Origin: Seramator thermalis
Lineage (GTDB): Bacteria > Bacteroidota > Bacteroidia > Bacteroidales > Dysgonomonadaceae
Length of the DNA stretch: 46,644 nt
NCBI RefSeq assembly: GCF_004138125.1
Contig: NZ_RXHS01000018.1
Coordinates: 1-46,644, forward strand
Direction of reading: 5' to 3'
Shown piece after piece: positions 8,331 through 18,706 of this stretch. Position 1 is the stretch's first letter, and the number at the start of each line of letters is the position of its first letter. The position numbers and the translations under genes are program-made. Under the pieces are notes generated by a model that had not been told where the DNA came from, searched no databases, and saw nothing but the letters and a program-made list of their open reading frames with translations.

Positions 8331-10946
8331 TTATTTTCCTCTCACGATTTTCTTGATTTCGTTTAATTTGTTGAGCGCTTCAAGCGGCGTCAAATTGTTG
8401 ACATCCAAATGGAGCAATTCGTCTCGGATTTGGCTGAGCACCGGATCGTCCAACTGAAAAAAGCTCAACTGATAGCCTTCCCGTTTTTCGATGAAATCGT
8501 CAATGGGTTTTTTGATGCCGTGTTTGCGGTTTTCCGATTCCATCTGTTTCAGAATGGCTTGCGCTCGCTTGGTGATGCTTTGCGGCATGCCGGCCATTTG
8601 GGCTACGTGAATTCCGAAACTGTGCTCGCTGCCGCCGGGTTGTAATTTTCGCAGAAAAATCACGTTGTTATCCACCTCCTTCACCGATACATTAAAATTA
8701 CGTATCCGCTTAAACGATTTTTGCATTTCGTTGAGTTCGTGATAATGCGTTGCGAAAAGTGTTTTGGCTCGAGCACGCGGATGTTCGTGCAGATATTCCA
8801 CAATGGCCCATGCAATGGAAATGCCGTCGTAGGTGCTTGTCCCACGACCGAGTTCGTCGAAGAGCACCAGGCTTCGTTGCGAAATATTGTTGAGGATATT
8901 GGCGGCTTCGTTCATTTCTACCATGAAGGTGGATTCACCCAACGATATGTTGTCCGAAGCGCCAACACGCGTAAAAATCTTATCTACCAGACCTATTTTT
9001 GCCGATTCGGCAGGGACAAAACTGCCGATTTGTGCCATGATGACGATGAGCGCCGTTTGTCGCAGCAAAGCCGATTTGCCTGCCATATTCGGGCCGGTGA
9101 TGATCAGAATTTGTTGCGATTCGTTGTCCAGAAATACATCGTTCGATATGTAGGGCTCGTCGGGCGGCAACTGTTTCTCGATGACGGGATGGCGGCCTGC
9201 CTTGATGTCGATAACGTCCGATTCGTCGATTTCGGGACGAATATATTTGTTTTCCCGGGCCACCTTTGCAAACGACAACAAACAGTCGGCACGTGCTATC
9301 ACATTGGCATTCACCTGGATGGTCGGAATGTATTCTATCAGGCTTTCTACCAGCGAAGAATAGAGTTGTGTTTCGATAACCGAAATTTTATCTTCGGCAC
9401 CCAATATCTTTTCTTCATATTCCTTCAATTCCTGAGTGATATAGCGTTCGGCATTCACGAGCGTCTGCTTGCGAATCCAATCGTCGGGGACTTTGTCCTT
9501 GTGGGTGTTGCGCACCTCGATGTAATATCCGAATACATTATTAAACCCCACTTTAAGCGAGGGGATGCCGGTTCGCTCGCTTTCGCGCCGCTGGATATGC
9601 AGCAGATAATCTTTTCCCGAATAGGCAATTTCGCGCAATTCGTCGAGCTCGGCGTTCACACCTTTCCGAATGATTCCTCCTTTGTTAAGAAGTGCAGGGG
9701 GATCGGGCACAATTTCTCTTTCGATGCGGTCGCGAATCACAGGACACGGATTCAGCTTTTCGCCCATTTCTTTCAGACTGATGTTGTCCGATGCCAGAAA
9801 CGCTTCGCGTATGGGTTCGATGGCTGTCAAAGCTACTTTCAGCTGCACCACTTCACGCGGAGCAATTCGCCCTACGGCTGCTTTCGAAATGATTCGTTCC
9901 AAATCGCCGATGAGCGAAAGCTGTTGTTCCAACAGATCTTTCAATTCCGGCTCGCGAAAGAAGTTTTCCACCACATCGAGGCGATTTTCAATCGGTTTTT
10001 TGTCTTTCAACGGAAACACGATCCAGCGCCGCAACAGGCGCGAGCCCATTGGCGAAACGGTTTTGTCGAGCACATCGAGCAGACTTTTGCCTCCTTCGTT
10101 CATCGGCGCAATCAATTCGAGACTCCGAACGGTGAATTTGTCGAGCCGCACATAGCGGTCTTCTTCGATGCGGCGCAATGCCACGATGTGGCTTATTTGC
10201 GAATGTTGTGTGATGTCGAGATAATGAAGAATGGCTCCCGAGGCAATGATGCCGAGCGGCAAATGATCTACGCCGAATCCTTTCAGGTTTTTCGTCTGAA
10301 AATGTTTGAGGAGTCTGTCACGAGCGGCATCCGATGTAAAAATCCAATCGTCGAGCTCGAAAAGGAAAAACAACGAACCGAAACGTTCTTCGAATTTTTT
10401 CCGACTGCCGCGTTCGATCAGAATTTCTTTCGGAGAAAAATTGGACAAGAGTTTGTCGATGTCGTCTCTCGTTCCTTCCGACGTCAGAAATTCACCGGTT
10501 GAAATATCGAGAAAAGCAATGCCGAAATGTTTGCCGTCGGCTGTGTGTATAGCACAAAGAAAATTATTCTCCTTGTGGTTGAGCATATTATCGTCAATGG
10601 TAATGCCCGGCGTTACCAATTCGGTAATGCCCCGCTTGACGAGTTTCTTGGTTGTTTTGGGGTCTTCCAACTGATCGCAAATGGCAACTCGTTTGCCTGC
10701 TCTCACCAGTTTGGGCAAATAGGTATCGAGTGCGTGATGGGGAAACCCGGCAAGCTCCACAAACTGGGCAGCGCCATTGGCACGTCGGGTGAGCGTTATG
10801 CCCAAAATTTCGGAAGCGATGATGGCGTCATCCGAAAAAGTTTCGTAAAAATCGCCTACACGAAACAGCAGTATGGCATCGGGATGTTGTTTTTTGATCT
10901 CGATGTACTGCTTCATCAAAGGTGTTTCTACGATTTCTTTGCTCAC
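8331..10946 (-). CDS. mutS: DNA mismatch repair protein MutS
   Basis: Recognises mismatches and small loops in DNA and recruits MutL. I place the start at the GTG at 10946, giving 871 aa. The longer frame to an ATG at 11033 would put 29 non-conserved residues in front of the normal MutS N-terminus and would translate through a perfect promoter box at 10967-10974. Visible features: the mismatch-wedge motif GDFYE (F33, E35), Walker A GPNMAGKS (618-625), Walker B/signature DELGRGTS (697-704), ATHYHEL, and the C-terminal dimerisation tail. tdk follows after 20 bases. Confidence 0.95.
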   Translation of the reverse strand: MSKEIVETPLMKQYIEIKKQHPDAILLFRVGDFYETFSDDAIIASEILGITLTRRANGAAQFVELAGFPHHALDTYLPKLVRAGKRVAICDQLEDPKTTKKLVKRGITELVTPGITIDDNMLNHKENNFLCAIHTADGKHFGIAFLDISTGEFLTSEGTRDDIDKLLSNFSPKEILIERGSRKKFEERFGSLFFLFELDDWIFTSDAARDRLLKHFQTKNLKGFGVDHLPLGIIASGAILHYLDITQHSQISHIVALRRIEEDRYVRLDKFTVRSLELIAPMNEGGKSLLDVLDKTVSPMGSRLLRRWIVFPLKDKKPIENRLDVVENFFREPELKDLLEQQLSLIGDLERIISKAAVGRIAPREVVQLKVALTAIEPIREAFLASDNISLKEMGEKLNPCPVIRDRIEREIVPDPPALLNKGGIIRKGVNAELDELREIAYSGKDYLLHIQRRESERTGIPSLKVGFNNVFGYYIEVRNTHKDKVPDDWIRKQTLVNAERYITQELKEYEEKILGAEDKISVIETQLYSSLVESLIEYIPTIQVNANVIARADCLLSFAKVARENKYIRPEIDESDVIDIKAGRHPVIEKQLPPDEPYISNDVFLDNESQQILIITGPNMAGKSALLRQTALIVIMAQIGSFVPAESAKIGLVDKIFTRVGASDNISLGESTFMVEMNEAANILNNISQRSLVLFDELGRGTSTYDGISIAWAIVEYLHEHPRARAKTLFATHYHELNEMQKSFKRIRNFNVSVKEVDNNVIFLRKLQPGGSEHSFGIHVAQMAGMPQSITKRAQAILKQMESENRKHGIKKPIDDFIEKREGYQLSFFQLDDPVLSQIRDELLHLDVNNLTPLEALNKLNEIKKIVRGK

Positions 10947-10966
10947 TGTCTTATTTTTTAGTCGAA

Positions 10967-10974
10967 CAAAGATA
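10967..10974 (-). promoter_or_regulatory. mutS promoter -7 box
   Basis: On the minus strand this reads TATCTTTG, a perfect TAnnTTTG. Transcription would start near 10960, about 14 bases before the GTG at 10946, which supports that start. No convincing -33 TTTG is visible. Confidence 0.6.
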
Positions 10975-11147
10975 GTGATTTCTGAAGATTGATGGTAATT
11001 TTGATTGTGAAGAGTTGATCGGTTATTGATCAAAAAAAGCTGGTGAGAATATGAATTTACGGAATGACCTGCGAGGAAGGATTTTTTATATTCTTCTCAT
11101 AAAACAAAGCTTTCGGCAAAAGATTCAAAGAGCTTTCACGATAACAT

Positions 11148-11189
11148 AAAAAAGAAGGGCTTTCGAAGTCAATCGAAGCCCCTCTTTTT
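11148..11189 (-). terminator. Rho-independent terminator after eno
   Basis: The arms around GGGCTTTCGA and TCGAAGCCCC, flanked by A- and T-runs (left arm 11148-11166, right arm 11173-11189), form a long hairpin with minor mismatches. On the minus strand it is followed by a U-run, 24 bases after the eno stop. Confidence 0.8.
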
Positions 11190-11212
11190 GCATTATGAGA
11201 GTAAAAAAACTT

Positions 11213-12520
<1,308 letters not shown>

Positions 12521-12573
12521 TTATATCTTTTGTGATAATCTAAACTCTTGACCTGTACATCAATTTGATGGCA

Positions 12574-12581
12574 CAAATATA
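12574..12581 (-). promoter_or_regulatory. eno promoter -7 box
   Basis: TATATTTG on the minus strand is a perfect TAnnTTTG, with a weak TTTCG about 18 bases upstream as -33. It would give a leader of roughly 70 bases before eno. Confidence 0.5.
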
Positions 12582-12674
12582 CTCTTTTTTTGTTAAATTC
12601 GAAATACAGTTGCTCAAAAAAATTGGGAGTAGAATAAAGGGAAAAACAGGGATCGTAAACCGAAAAATCCCTTT

Positions 12675-13271
12675 TCACTGGAAAGAGGCAATGAGTGTGC
12701 TCATGTTGGACGTGAGCAGACGGATAGAAATGGCCATGAGAATGACGCCAAAAAATTTTCGGAGAATATAGGCTCCACTTGCACCTAATATTCTTTTCAC
12801 AGGATCTAAAAACCGCAAAACCAGATACACAATCGCAAGATTCAATAAAATGGCCACGATGATATTGATCGTTTGATATTCTGCGCGCATCGAAAGCAAG
12901 GTAGTGAAACTTGCCGGCCCGGCAATGAGAGGAAATACCACCGGCACCAGAGTGGATGAATTGCTGTCTCCGGACTGATCATTTTTGAATATTTCGACGC
13001 CTAAAATCATCTCTACCGAAAGTATCAATAATACAATCGCCCCTGCTACGGCAAACGACGAAATATCGACCTGAAAGAGTCTCAAGATCCATTCGCCTAC
13101 AAAAAGAAAAAGCAACATGAAAAAAAGCGAATAAATGGCCACCTTCGGCGGATTGATGACCTTGTTTTGGCTACGAAGATTGATAAAAATAGGCACTGAT
13201 CCAGATACATCGATTATAGCGAACAATACCAGGAATGCACTTACGATTTCAACTCCGTTTATACCCCACAT
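12675..13271 (-). CDS. MarC-family integral membrane protein
   Basis: 198 aa and mostly hydrophobic, with about six predicted membrane segments. The N-terminal FLVLFAIIDVSGSVPIFI with the small-residue/Pro motif and VVFPLIAGPASFTTLL in the middle are characteristic of the MarC/SNARE-like (NAAT) family. The physiological substrate of this family is uncertain; the old antibiotic-resistance link of E. coli marC is not supported, so no resistance role is inferred. It has its own promoter (13317-13324), which overlaps the 3' end of the glycosyltransferase gene. Confidence 0.85.
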   Translation of the reverse strand: MWGINGVEIVSAFLVLFAIIDVSGSVPIFINLRSQNKVINPPKVAIYSLFFMLLFLFVGEWILRLFQVDISSFAVAGAIVLLILSVEMILGVEIFKNDQSGDSNSSTLVPVVFPLIAGPASFTTLLSMRAEYQTINIIVAILLNLAIVYLVLRFLDPVKRILGASGAYILRKFFGVILMAISIRLLTSNMSTLIASFQ

Positions 13272-13316
13272 AACAATAAAAAAGAATAAAGTCAGTTTTT
13301 CCTATCAATCTGACCA

Positions 13317-13324
13317 CAAAAATA
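13317..13324 (-). promoter_or_regulatory. marC-family gene promoter -7 box
   Basis: TATTTTTG on the minus strand, with TTGG 19 bases upstream as -33. The -33 falls inside the end of the upstream glycosyltransferase coding region. The leader is about 40 bases. Confidence 0.55.
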
Positions 13325-13336
13325 GCAAAATTTGTC

Positions 13337-14527
13337 TTAACTTCCAATAGCTTCAGAATATTTGTCAAGAGCAGTAATTAGTGAAGTTAATCCAAAGGCA
13401 TTTTGATGAGCAAAATTCAGATATTTGATAATTTTAAACGCATTAAAATGATGGAAAAATCTTTTTTGAAAGGATTTTAGCGTCGCCGCATTAGCATTGC
13501 AATCCTGGATATCGAGCAGAAAATTGTTCTCTGTCAAAAATTCCTGCAACATGGGATGTAGACAGCGGATCATTTCGATGATGCGATCTTGCGACGCGCC
13601 GTAAAAACTGTCTTTCATGTCGAAGAACTGTCTCAACGACTGAAACGCTTCAAAGTCATAAACTTTCATCAAGCCATCTTTTTGGGCTATAATCTTTTGC
13701 AAAGCAGGGCCGGTACCAAAAGGGACGCGATCCGAAAATCGCGCCATCGGGTAAACCATCACATCGTCGAGCTCTTTTGTCTTTCCCATTTGAAATATTT
13801 TTTGCAAAAAATAAAAATCTTCTCCTCCCTGCTGACGCCCCATTCCTCCGACACGCACATAGGCGTCGGCAGTCACCGCAAAAGCAGAACCGATGGTATG
13901 ATAATAATACGGAAAGCCCGTATATCGAAGTGCGTTCTCGAAATATCTAAGATAAGCTTCGTATTGGCGAACGGCATCTTCTATAGTCGGATCACCATGC
14001 TCGACACGGTGATAAAAATTGTGAATGGTGCAGCACAATTTTTCATCTCCGCGGAAACTTTCGGAAATGTCGACCAAAAAATTCGGAGAAACGGTGCAAT
14101 CCGCATCGAGTGAAACGAGGATACCGGTTGGATTTTCGGTTCGAAGAAAATAATCGACGGCCAAATCCATCCCTATTTTTCGCGCCAATCCCACACCTGC
14201 ATGTTTGCGTGGAAGTTCCTCACACAGCAATGGCATAAAATGTATTTTCTCATTGCCATGCGCTTGTGAAAAAGCATGCACCAGGCTAAAAGACTCTCTG
14301 TTTTGCCGAGCAACATCGGCAGAGCAATTCTCTCTCGAGTTAATCACCACAATCACCAACGTGCCACAAGCAGGAGAAGCACATTCACAAAGACTTTGCA
14401 AAGTAGCTTCCAGATTAGGCTCGTTGTAACAAGGAATGACAACGGCCATGCAAGCACTGAAATCAGCCGAAATCAGACTCGCTCTCGGCAGTTTGCTCTT
14501 TTTCAAATAGGGTTCCCAATGCTTCAT
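13337..14527 (-). CDS. Family-2 glycosyltransferase
   Basis: 396 aa. The GT-A nucleotide-sugar fold of GT2 is visible: VVIPCYNEPNLEATLQSL (29-46) at the N-terminus and the metal-binding DXD-type LDADC at 140-144, then GGMGRQQGGEDFYFLQK, the (E/D)D acceptor-side motif region typical of GT2. There is no transmembrane segment, so it is probably a soluble or peripheral enzyme. Acceptor and sugar cannot be told from sequence. The neighbours (marC on one side, ompH-like on the other) do not form a polysaccharide locus, so it stands alone. Confidence 0.8.
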   Translation of the reverse strand: MKHWEPYLKKSKLPRASLISADFSACMAVVIPCYNEPNLEATLQSLCECASPACGTLVIVVINSRENCSADVARQNRESFSLVHAFSQAHGNEKIHFMPLLCEELPRKHAGVGLARKIGMDLAVDYFLRTENPTGILVSLDADCTVSPNFLVDISESFRGDEKLCCTIHNFYHRVEHGDPTIEDAVRQYEAYLRYFENALRYTGFPYYYHTIGSAFAVTADAYVRVGGMGRQQGGEDFYFLQKIFQMGKTKELDDVMVYPMARFSDRVPFGTGPALQKIIAQKDGLMKVYDFEAFQSLRQFFDMKDSFYGASQDRIIEMIRCLHPMLQEFLTENNFLLDIQDCNANAATLKSFQKRFFHHFNAFKIIKYLNFAHQNAFGLTSLITALDKYSEAIGS

Positions 14528-14537
14528 GAGCAGATAA

Positions 14538-14568
14538 AAAATTAGGCCCTCGATAAAAAGGACCTAAT
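14538..14568 (-). terminator. Rho-independent terminator after the ompH-like gene
   Basis: On the minus strand ATTAGGTCC pairs with GGGCCTAAT (one mismatch) and is followed by TTTTTTA. It sits between the stop of the ompH-like gene (14600) and the start of the glycosyltransferase gene (14527). Confidence 0.65.
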
Positions 14569-14599
14569 ATACACGTTTTCTTTTTGGGTAAAAAAGAAT

Positions 14600-15241
14600 T
14601 TATTCCTTTTTCTCATTTGAAGACGAAGGAGCCGTTGCAGGGCCATATTTCTTATTCAGAAAATCAATCACTTCCTTCGTAATATCGTATTTTTTATCGC
14701 TGTAAAGAATCGTCCCTGTACCCCGATTACTGAAAATAATTTCGTATTTCTTGTTCTTATTAAATTCTTCCAAACGAACCTTGATGGTATCTTCCATCTG
14801 AAAGTTTAGCTTTTGTTGTTCCAAAGCAAATTCCTGAGACAGACGATTTGCCGTTTGCTCATATTCCTGTTGCATGCGCATGATGCGATCATATTCTTGC
14901 TGTGCCCTGTCCTGACTCAAAAAAGCGTTGTTCTGTCGTTTACGTTCAAATTCCTGTGCGGCTGTCTGCATCTCACGCTGTTTTTGATTGAGTGTGGCAC
15001 GACTGCTTTCTTCCTTTCGAATAAGTGCTTCGTTGAGATCTTTTGCAAAATTATAATTCGACAACAAGGAGTCGATATTAACATAGGCAATCGGCAACGT
15101 TACGGTTGAATCGGATAAGTTGAATGCTGCACCGTTTTTATCTGAGTTGAGAGACGTTCGTGAGGTAAAAAACAAGATATATAGCACCACCACGGCGACA
15201 GCAATTATGCCGCCAATTACATACGAATAGGTATTCTTCAT
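14600..15241 (-). CDS. OmpH/Skp-like periplasmic chaperone, membrane-anchored
   Basis: 213 aa. An uncleaved-looking N-terminal membrane segment (about 8-26) is followed by a short linker, the beta-strand start IAYVNIDSLLSNY (51-63) typical of OmpH/Skp, and a long charged Gln/Glu/Arg-rich coiled coil (about 70-165). It then returns to a strand, KYEIIFSNRGTGTILYSDK, and ends in a low-complexity tail. The family chaperones outer-membrane proteins in the periplasm. The preceding 74-aa membrane protein ends 6 bases before this start, so the two form one transcript ending at the terminator at 14538-14568. Confidence 0.8.
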   Translation of the reverse strand: MKNTYSYVIGGIIAVAVVVLYILFFTSRTSLNSDKNGAAFNLSDSTVTLPIAYVNIDSLLSNYNFAKDLNEALIRKEESSRATLNQKQREMQTAAQEFERKRQNNAFLSQDRAQQEYDRIMRMQQEYEQTANRLSQEFALEQQKLNFQMEDTIKVRLEEFNKNKKYEIIFSNRGTGTILYSDKKYDITKEVIDFLNKKYGPATAPSSSNEKKE

Positions 15242-15247
15242 TTTCGA

Positions 15248-15472
15248 TTATTTTTTGTGTTCGGATTTCAAAATCAATTCAACGGGATTTACCTTGGCGC
15301 GCATCTGAGTATCCTGATCGGAAGCACAGAGGATGTTTCTATCCTGCATAGCTTTGCTTGCACCGATATGTGTGTTGGGAAACTCTCCGTCTTTCGTAAA
15401 AAAGACTTTGACGCCCATCAACAATACTGCCACAAACAGTAAGAGTATACCAATAAATATCGTTTGCATCAT
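15248..15472 (-). CDS. Small conserved membrane protein
   Basis: 74 aa with one N-terminal membrane helix (about 4-24) and a short soluble tail containing FPNTHIGASKAM and a single cysteine. The tail pattern looks like a short membrane protein common in Bacteroidota, but I know no function for it. It is the first gene of a two-gene unit with the OmpH/Skp-like gene (6-base gap) and has a perfect TAnnTTTG box 22 bases upstream. Confidence 0.65.
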   Translation of the reverse strand: MMQTIFIGILLLFVAVLLMGVKVFFTKDGEFPNTHIGASKAMQDRNILCASDQDTQMRAKVNPVELILKSEHKK

Positions 15473-15493
15473 ATTCTTACCTCAATTTTTGAG

Positions 15494-15501
15494 CAAAGAT
15501 A
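15494..15501 (-). promoter_or_regulatory. Promoter -7 box for the membrane protein/OmpH-like unit
   Basis: TATCTTTG on the minus strand, perfect TAnnTTTG. A TTCG about 20 bases upstream is a poor -33. The leader is about 15 bases. Confidence 0.55.
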
Positions 15502-15649
15502 GTTGAATTAGCCAATTAAAGCGAATTTTTTCGTATTAAAGATATTAAATTTTTCTCGAACGAAGATTTCTTGTAAATTTATCGCTCGAATCAAAACAAC
15601 AATCGATTTTTTGCGTTCAATAAAAAACATTTCACAAATATTTTGAAAG

Positions 15650-17116
15650 ATGACTATCAAAGAACTTCAACCAACTGATCTTTGGAATTATTTCTACGAA
15701 ATTACCCAAATTCCAAGACCTTCAAAAAAAGAAGGAAAAATTCTGGCCTACTTGCTCGATTTTGCACAAAAACATAATCTGGAAGCGAAACAGGACAAAG
15801 CAGGGAATGTACTCATCACAAAACCGGCCACACCCGGTAAAGAAGGCACTCCTACTGTCGTGCTGCAAAGTCATGTGGATATGGTATGCGAAAAAAACAA
15901 CGACGTAACTCACAATTTCGAAACCGACCCTATCGAAACCATCATCGATGGTGACTGGGTGAAAGCCAACGGCACTACCTTAGGAGCCGATAATGGAGTC
16001 GGAGTCGCAGCTGCGCTTGCCATTTTGGCTTCAGACAACATACCACACGGCAAAATAGAAGCACTGTTCACTGTAGATGAAGAAACGGGGCTCACGGGAG
16101 CGAACGCATTGGAAAAAAACTTTATTACGGGCGAGATTCTCATTAATCTCGACACCGAAGAAGAAGGCCAAATATACATCGGCTGTGCAGGTGGAAAAGG
16201 AACGAAAGCTTACTTCAAATACAAATCGAAAGACGTTCCAAAAAAATATTTCTGGTTTCGTGTCGATGTCAAAGGGCTGCGAGGAGGTCACTCCGGAAGC
16301 GATATAGATCGGGGATTTGCCAATGCCAACAAAATATTGAATCGTTTTCTGTATTCGCTTTCGCGAAAAAAATACGGAATGGTACTTTCGGAAATATCCG
16401 GAGGCAATCTTCACAATGCCATTCCACGCGAAGCACATGCCATTATCGGCGTAAAAGACAAATACAAGGAAGATATACGCATAAAGCTCAATACATTCCT
16501 GGCAAAAGTTCAGGACGAATACAAAGCAGTGGATCCGGGACTCAACATCACCCTCGAGACGGTTGAAATTCCGTCAAAAATTATCAACAAACGCACCACC
16601 GAGAACCTGATTCTTTCACTCTACGCATGTCCTCACGGGGTGATTGGTATGAGTCACGATATCCCCGGATTGGTGGAAACATCGACCAATTTGGCTTCGG
16701 TAAAAATGATCGACGAAAATATTATTGAGATTGGAACGAGCCAACGCAGCTCGGTGGAATCGTGCAAGGAGGATATTGTGAACATGGTTTCTTCGGTTTT
16801 CGAACTTGCCGGCGCAAAAGTAACGCACAACGAGGGATACCCCGGCTGGAAACCCAATCCCGAATCGGAGATTCTGAAAGTAGCACAAAAAACCTATACC
16901 GAGCTTTTCAACCAAGAACCTTTGATCAAAGCCATTCATGCCGGATTGGAGTGTGGACTGTTCCTCGAAAAATACCCGCAGCTCGACATGATTTCAATTG
17001 GCCCGACTATGACAGATGTGCATTCTCCCAATGAGAGACTGAATATCCCATCGGTTGCCAAATGGTGGGATTTCCTCGTGAAATTGCTTGAAAATATTCC
17101 GGCCAAGGCCGAATAA
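15650..17116 (+). CDS. pepD: Aminoacyl-histidine dipeptidase (PepD, M20 family)
   Basis: Di-zinc cytosolic dipeptidase that cleaves Xaa-His and other dipeptides. 488 aa, as usual for PepD. Metal and catalytic residues can be followed: H75/D77 in LQSHVDMV, D114 in GADNGVGVA, E144/E145 in TVDEETGLTGA, D168 in LINLDTEEEG and H458 in TDVHSPNERL. The lid/dimerisation domain insert lies between RGGHSGSDID and the second half of the catalytic domain. No signal peptide. Single gene with a hairpin terminator downstream. Confidence 0.93.
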   Translation: MTIKELQPTDLWNYFYEITQIPRPSKKEGKILAYLLDFAQKHNLEAKQDKAGNVLITKPATPGKEGTPTVVLQSHVDMVCEKNNDVTHNFETDPIETIIDGDWVKANGTTLGADNGVGVAAALAILASDNIPHGKIEALFTVDEETGLTGANALEKNFITGEILINLDTEEEGQIYIGCAGGKGTKAYFKYKSKDVPKKYFWFRVDVKGLRGGHSGSDIDRGFANANKILNRFLYSLSRKKYGMVLSEISGGNLHNAIPREAHAIIGVKDKYKEDIRIKLNTFLAKVQDEYKAVDPGLNITLETVEIPSKIINKRTTENLILSLYACPHGVIGMSHDIPGLVETSTNLASVKMIDENIIEIGTSQRSSVESCKEDIVNMVSSVFELAGAKVTHNEGYPGWKPNPESEILKVAQKTYTELFNQEPLIKAIHAGLECGLFLEKYPQLDMISIGPTMTDVHSPNERLNIPSVAKWWDFLVKLLENIPAKAE

Positions 17117-17158
17117 CGAATAATTACAGACAACGATTCGCAAGAAACAGATCGATTT

Positions 17159-17213
17159 AAACGCGGAATGTATAATCCATTGTGACATAAACATTTCGCG
17201 TTTATACTTTTCT
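17159..17213 (+). terminator. Hairpin terminator after pepD
   Basis: AAACGCGGAATGT (17159-17171) pairs with ACATTTCGCGTTT (17191-17203) over 13 bp with a single G-T wobble and a 19-base loop, followed by ATACTTTTCTT. It sits between pepD and the next gene. Confidence 0.6.
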
Positions 17214-17233
17214 TCATATCAAGATATTCCGAA

Positions 17234-18265
17234 ATGCAAATAAAACACCTGTTGTTCGTCTCTCTGCTGACTATCCACGGGATATTCTCGGCAAACAAAG
17301 CGCTTGCGCAAAACGATTTTCGAATCATGTTCTATAACGTAGAAAATTTGTTTGACACAAAAAACGACGCCGATCATGCCGATGAAGAATTTTTGCCGGA
17401 TGGCGCCATGAAATGGCAGACGTGGAAATATTGGGAAAAACTGAAAAACATCACACGTGTGATCACAGCCGTAGGGCAAATGCAATCGCCGGCTTTAGTG
17501 GGACTGTGCGAAATAGAAAACGACAGTGTCATATTCGACCTTACCCGCCGATCGCCCTTGCGTGCGCAACAATACGAATACGTCGCGACAAACTCACCCG
17601 ATGAGCGCGGAATCGATGTCGCCCTACTCTATCAACGGGACCGGTTCAGGCTGATTCACAAAAACGAATATCGGATTCCTTTTCGCGAAAAAAACAAAAC
17701 CTCACGCAACATTCTGCACGTTGTCGGACAACTTGTCAATAAAGATACGCTCGATGTTTTTGTCTGCCATTTCCCTTCCCGCGGAGGTGGGCAACTTGCG
17801 ACAGAACAGTCGCGTATTGATGCGGCATTTCTGCTGAAGCGCAAAACCGACAGCCTCTTCCACGTACGCAGAAATGCAAACATTGTCATCATGGGCGACT
17901 TCAACGATCACCCTGACGACAAAAGCCTTTCACAAACATTGAATGCCCAATCCATAAAAAAGGAAATTGAGGATATGAAGCTGTATAACCTTTTTCGTCA
18001 TCGCGTCAACGAAAAGGGATTTGGCACCTACAAATATCAAGGCAAATGGGAAATCCTCGATCAATTTATTGTGAGCGGTAACTTGTTACATCACGGATCT
18101 ATCGAAGTGAAAAACAATTGCGCCCACGTATTCAATGCCGATTTCTTATTGGAAAGAGACGAACGAAATGGCGGCAAGCGCCCCTATAGAACCAATATCG
18201 GGCCTCGCTACATCGGAGGATTCAGCGATCACCTACCCATATATATGAATTTGGTTATACGGTAA
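17234..18265 (+). CDS. Secreted endonuclease/exonuclease/phosphatase-family protein
   Basis: 343 aa with a Sec signal peptide (cleavage near ALAQ, 23-26). The DNase I/EEP fold is shown by MFYNVENLFD (32-41), the metal-binding glutamate in GLCEIEND (E93), H179 in CHFPSR, GDFNDHP (221-227; D222, N224) and SDHLP (331-335) near the C-terminus. Together these form the complete EEP active site. The family cleaves phosphodiester or phosphate-ester bonds in nucleic acids, inositol phosphates or sphingolipids. Export suggests extracellular or periplasmic nucleic-acid scavenging, but the substrate is not determined by sequence. Confidence 0.82.
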   Translation: MQIKHLLFVSLLTIHGIFSANKALAQNDFRIMFYNVENLFDTKNDADHADEEFLPDGAMKWQTWKYWEKLKNITRVITAVGQMQSPALVGLCEIENDSVIFDLTRRSPLRAQQYEYVATNSPDERGIDVALLYQRDRFRLIHKNEYRIPFREKNKTSRNILHVVGQLVNKDTLDVFVCHFPSRGGGQLATEQSRIDAAFLLKRKTDSLFHVRRNANIVIMGDFNDHPDDKSLSQTLNAQSIKKEIEDMKLYNLFRHRVNEKGFGTYKYQGKWEILDQFIVSGNLLHHGSIEVKNNCAHVFNADFLLERDERNGGKRPYRTNIGPRYIGGFSDHLPIYMNLVIR

Positions 18266-18304
18266 AAACCACTCACAAAGTTTTTTGAAACTTTATCATA
18301 AAAT

Positions 18305-18337
18305 TATTGCCGGCTACCGGAATAAGTGCTATTTTTG
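18305..18337 (+). promoter_or_regulatory. tatA promoter
   Basis: TATTG (18305-18309), a 20-base spacer and TATTTTTG (18330-18337) are an excellent match to the Bacteroidota -33/-7 promoter. The tatA ATG follows 37 bases after the -7 box. The -7 box sits inside GTGC-N7-GCAC dyad symmetry. Confidence 0.65.
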
Positions 18338-18374
18338 CACATAATAAAAAAGTAACAGAATTATCAACAAACCT

Positions 18375-18575
18375 ATGAATCCTCTGCTTATGAACTTAAA
18401 TGGCTGGGAAATACCGATTATTGTTCTCGTTATACTCATTCTTTTCGGGGGGAAAAAGATTCCCGAATTCATGAAAGGACTTGGAAAAGGCATCAATAGC
18501 TTCAAAAAAGGGTTAAACGACATCGAAGAAGATATTAAAGCCGATCCTGCCGACAAAAAATCGGCAGACAATTAG
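18375..18575 (+). CDS. tatA: Sec-independent protein translocase subunit TatA
   Basis: 66 aa. The small pore-forming subunit of the twin-arginine translocase has one N-terminal membrane helix (about 11-24), the FGGKKIPE hinge (24-31), and an amphipathic helix with [16 protein letters not shown]. The tail is short and acidic/lysine rich. No separate tatB is visible, as expected for the two-component TatAC systems of this phylum. tatC follows after 131 bases, with a terminator-like hairpin between them. Confidence 0.9.
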   Translation: MNPLLMNLNGWEIPIIVLVILILFGGKKIPEFMKGLGKGINSFKKGLNDIEEDIKADPADKKSADN

Positions 18576-18639
18576 GAGATGAGTAACAAATACTAAACGC
18601 TTCATCAAAATGATGAGGCGCTAAAGGTGTATAATATTT

Positions 18640-18690
18640 CTCGAAAAAGATGACAGGGCTGTGTTTTGCGCTTTTTCGAGTATAATTTTT
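18640..18690 (+). terminator. Terminator/attenuator-like hairpin between tatA and tatC
   Basis: CTCGAAAAAG (18640-18649) and CTTTTTCGAG (18671-18680) pair perfectly over 10 bp with a 21-base loop, followed by TATAATTTTT. A smaller dyad (around 18597-18620, TCATC-AAAAT-GATGA core) lies just upstream. It could reduce read-through from tatA to tatC or protect the tatA 3' end. Confidence 0.5.
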
Positions 18691-18706
18691 AACAGGGGTA
18701 ACGATA

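Noticed and set aside
8721-10502. 593-codon open frame antisense to mutS
   Set aside because: A long shadow frame, produced by codon bias of mutS on the other strand. MutS motifs are complete.
10947-11033. N-terminal extension of MutS to an ATG at 11033
   Set aside because: The extra 29 residues are not MutS-like and overlap a perfect promoter box (10967-10974). The GTG at 10946 gives the standard N-terminus.
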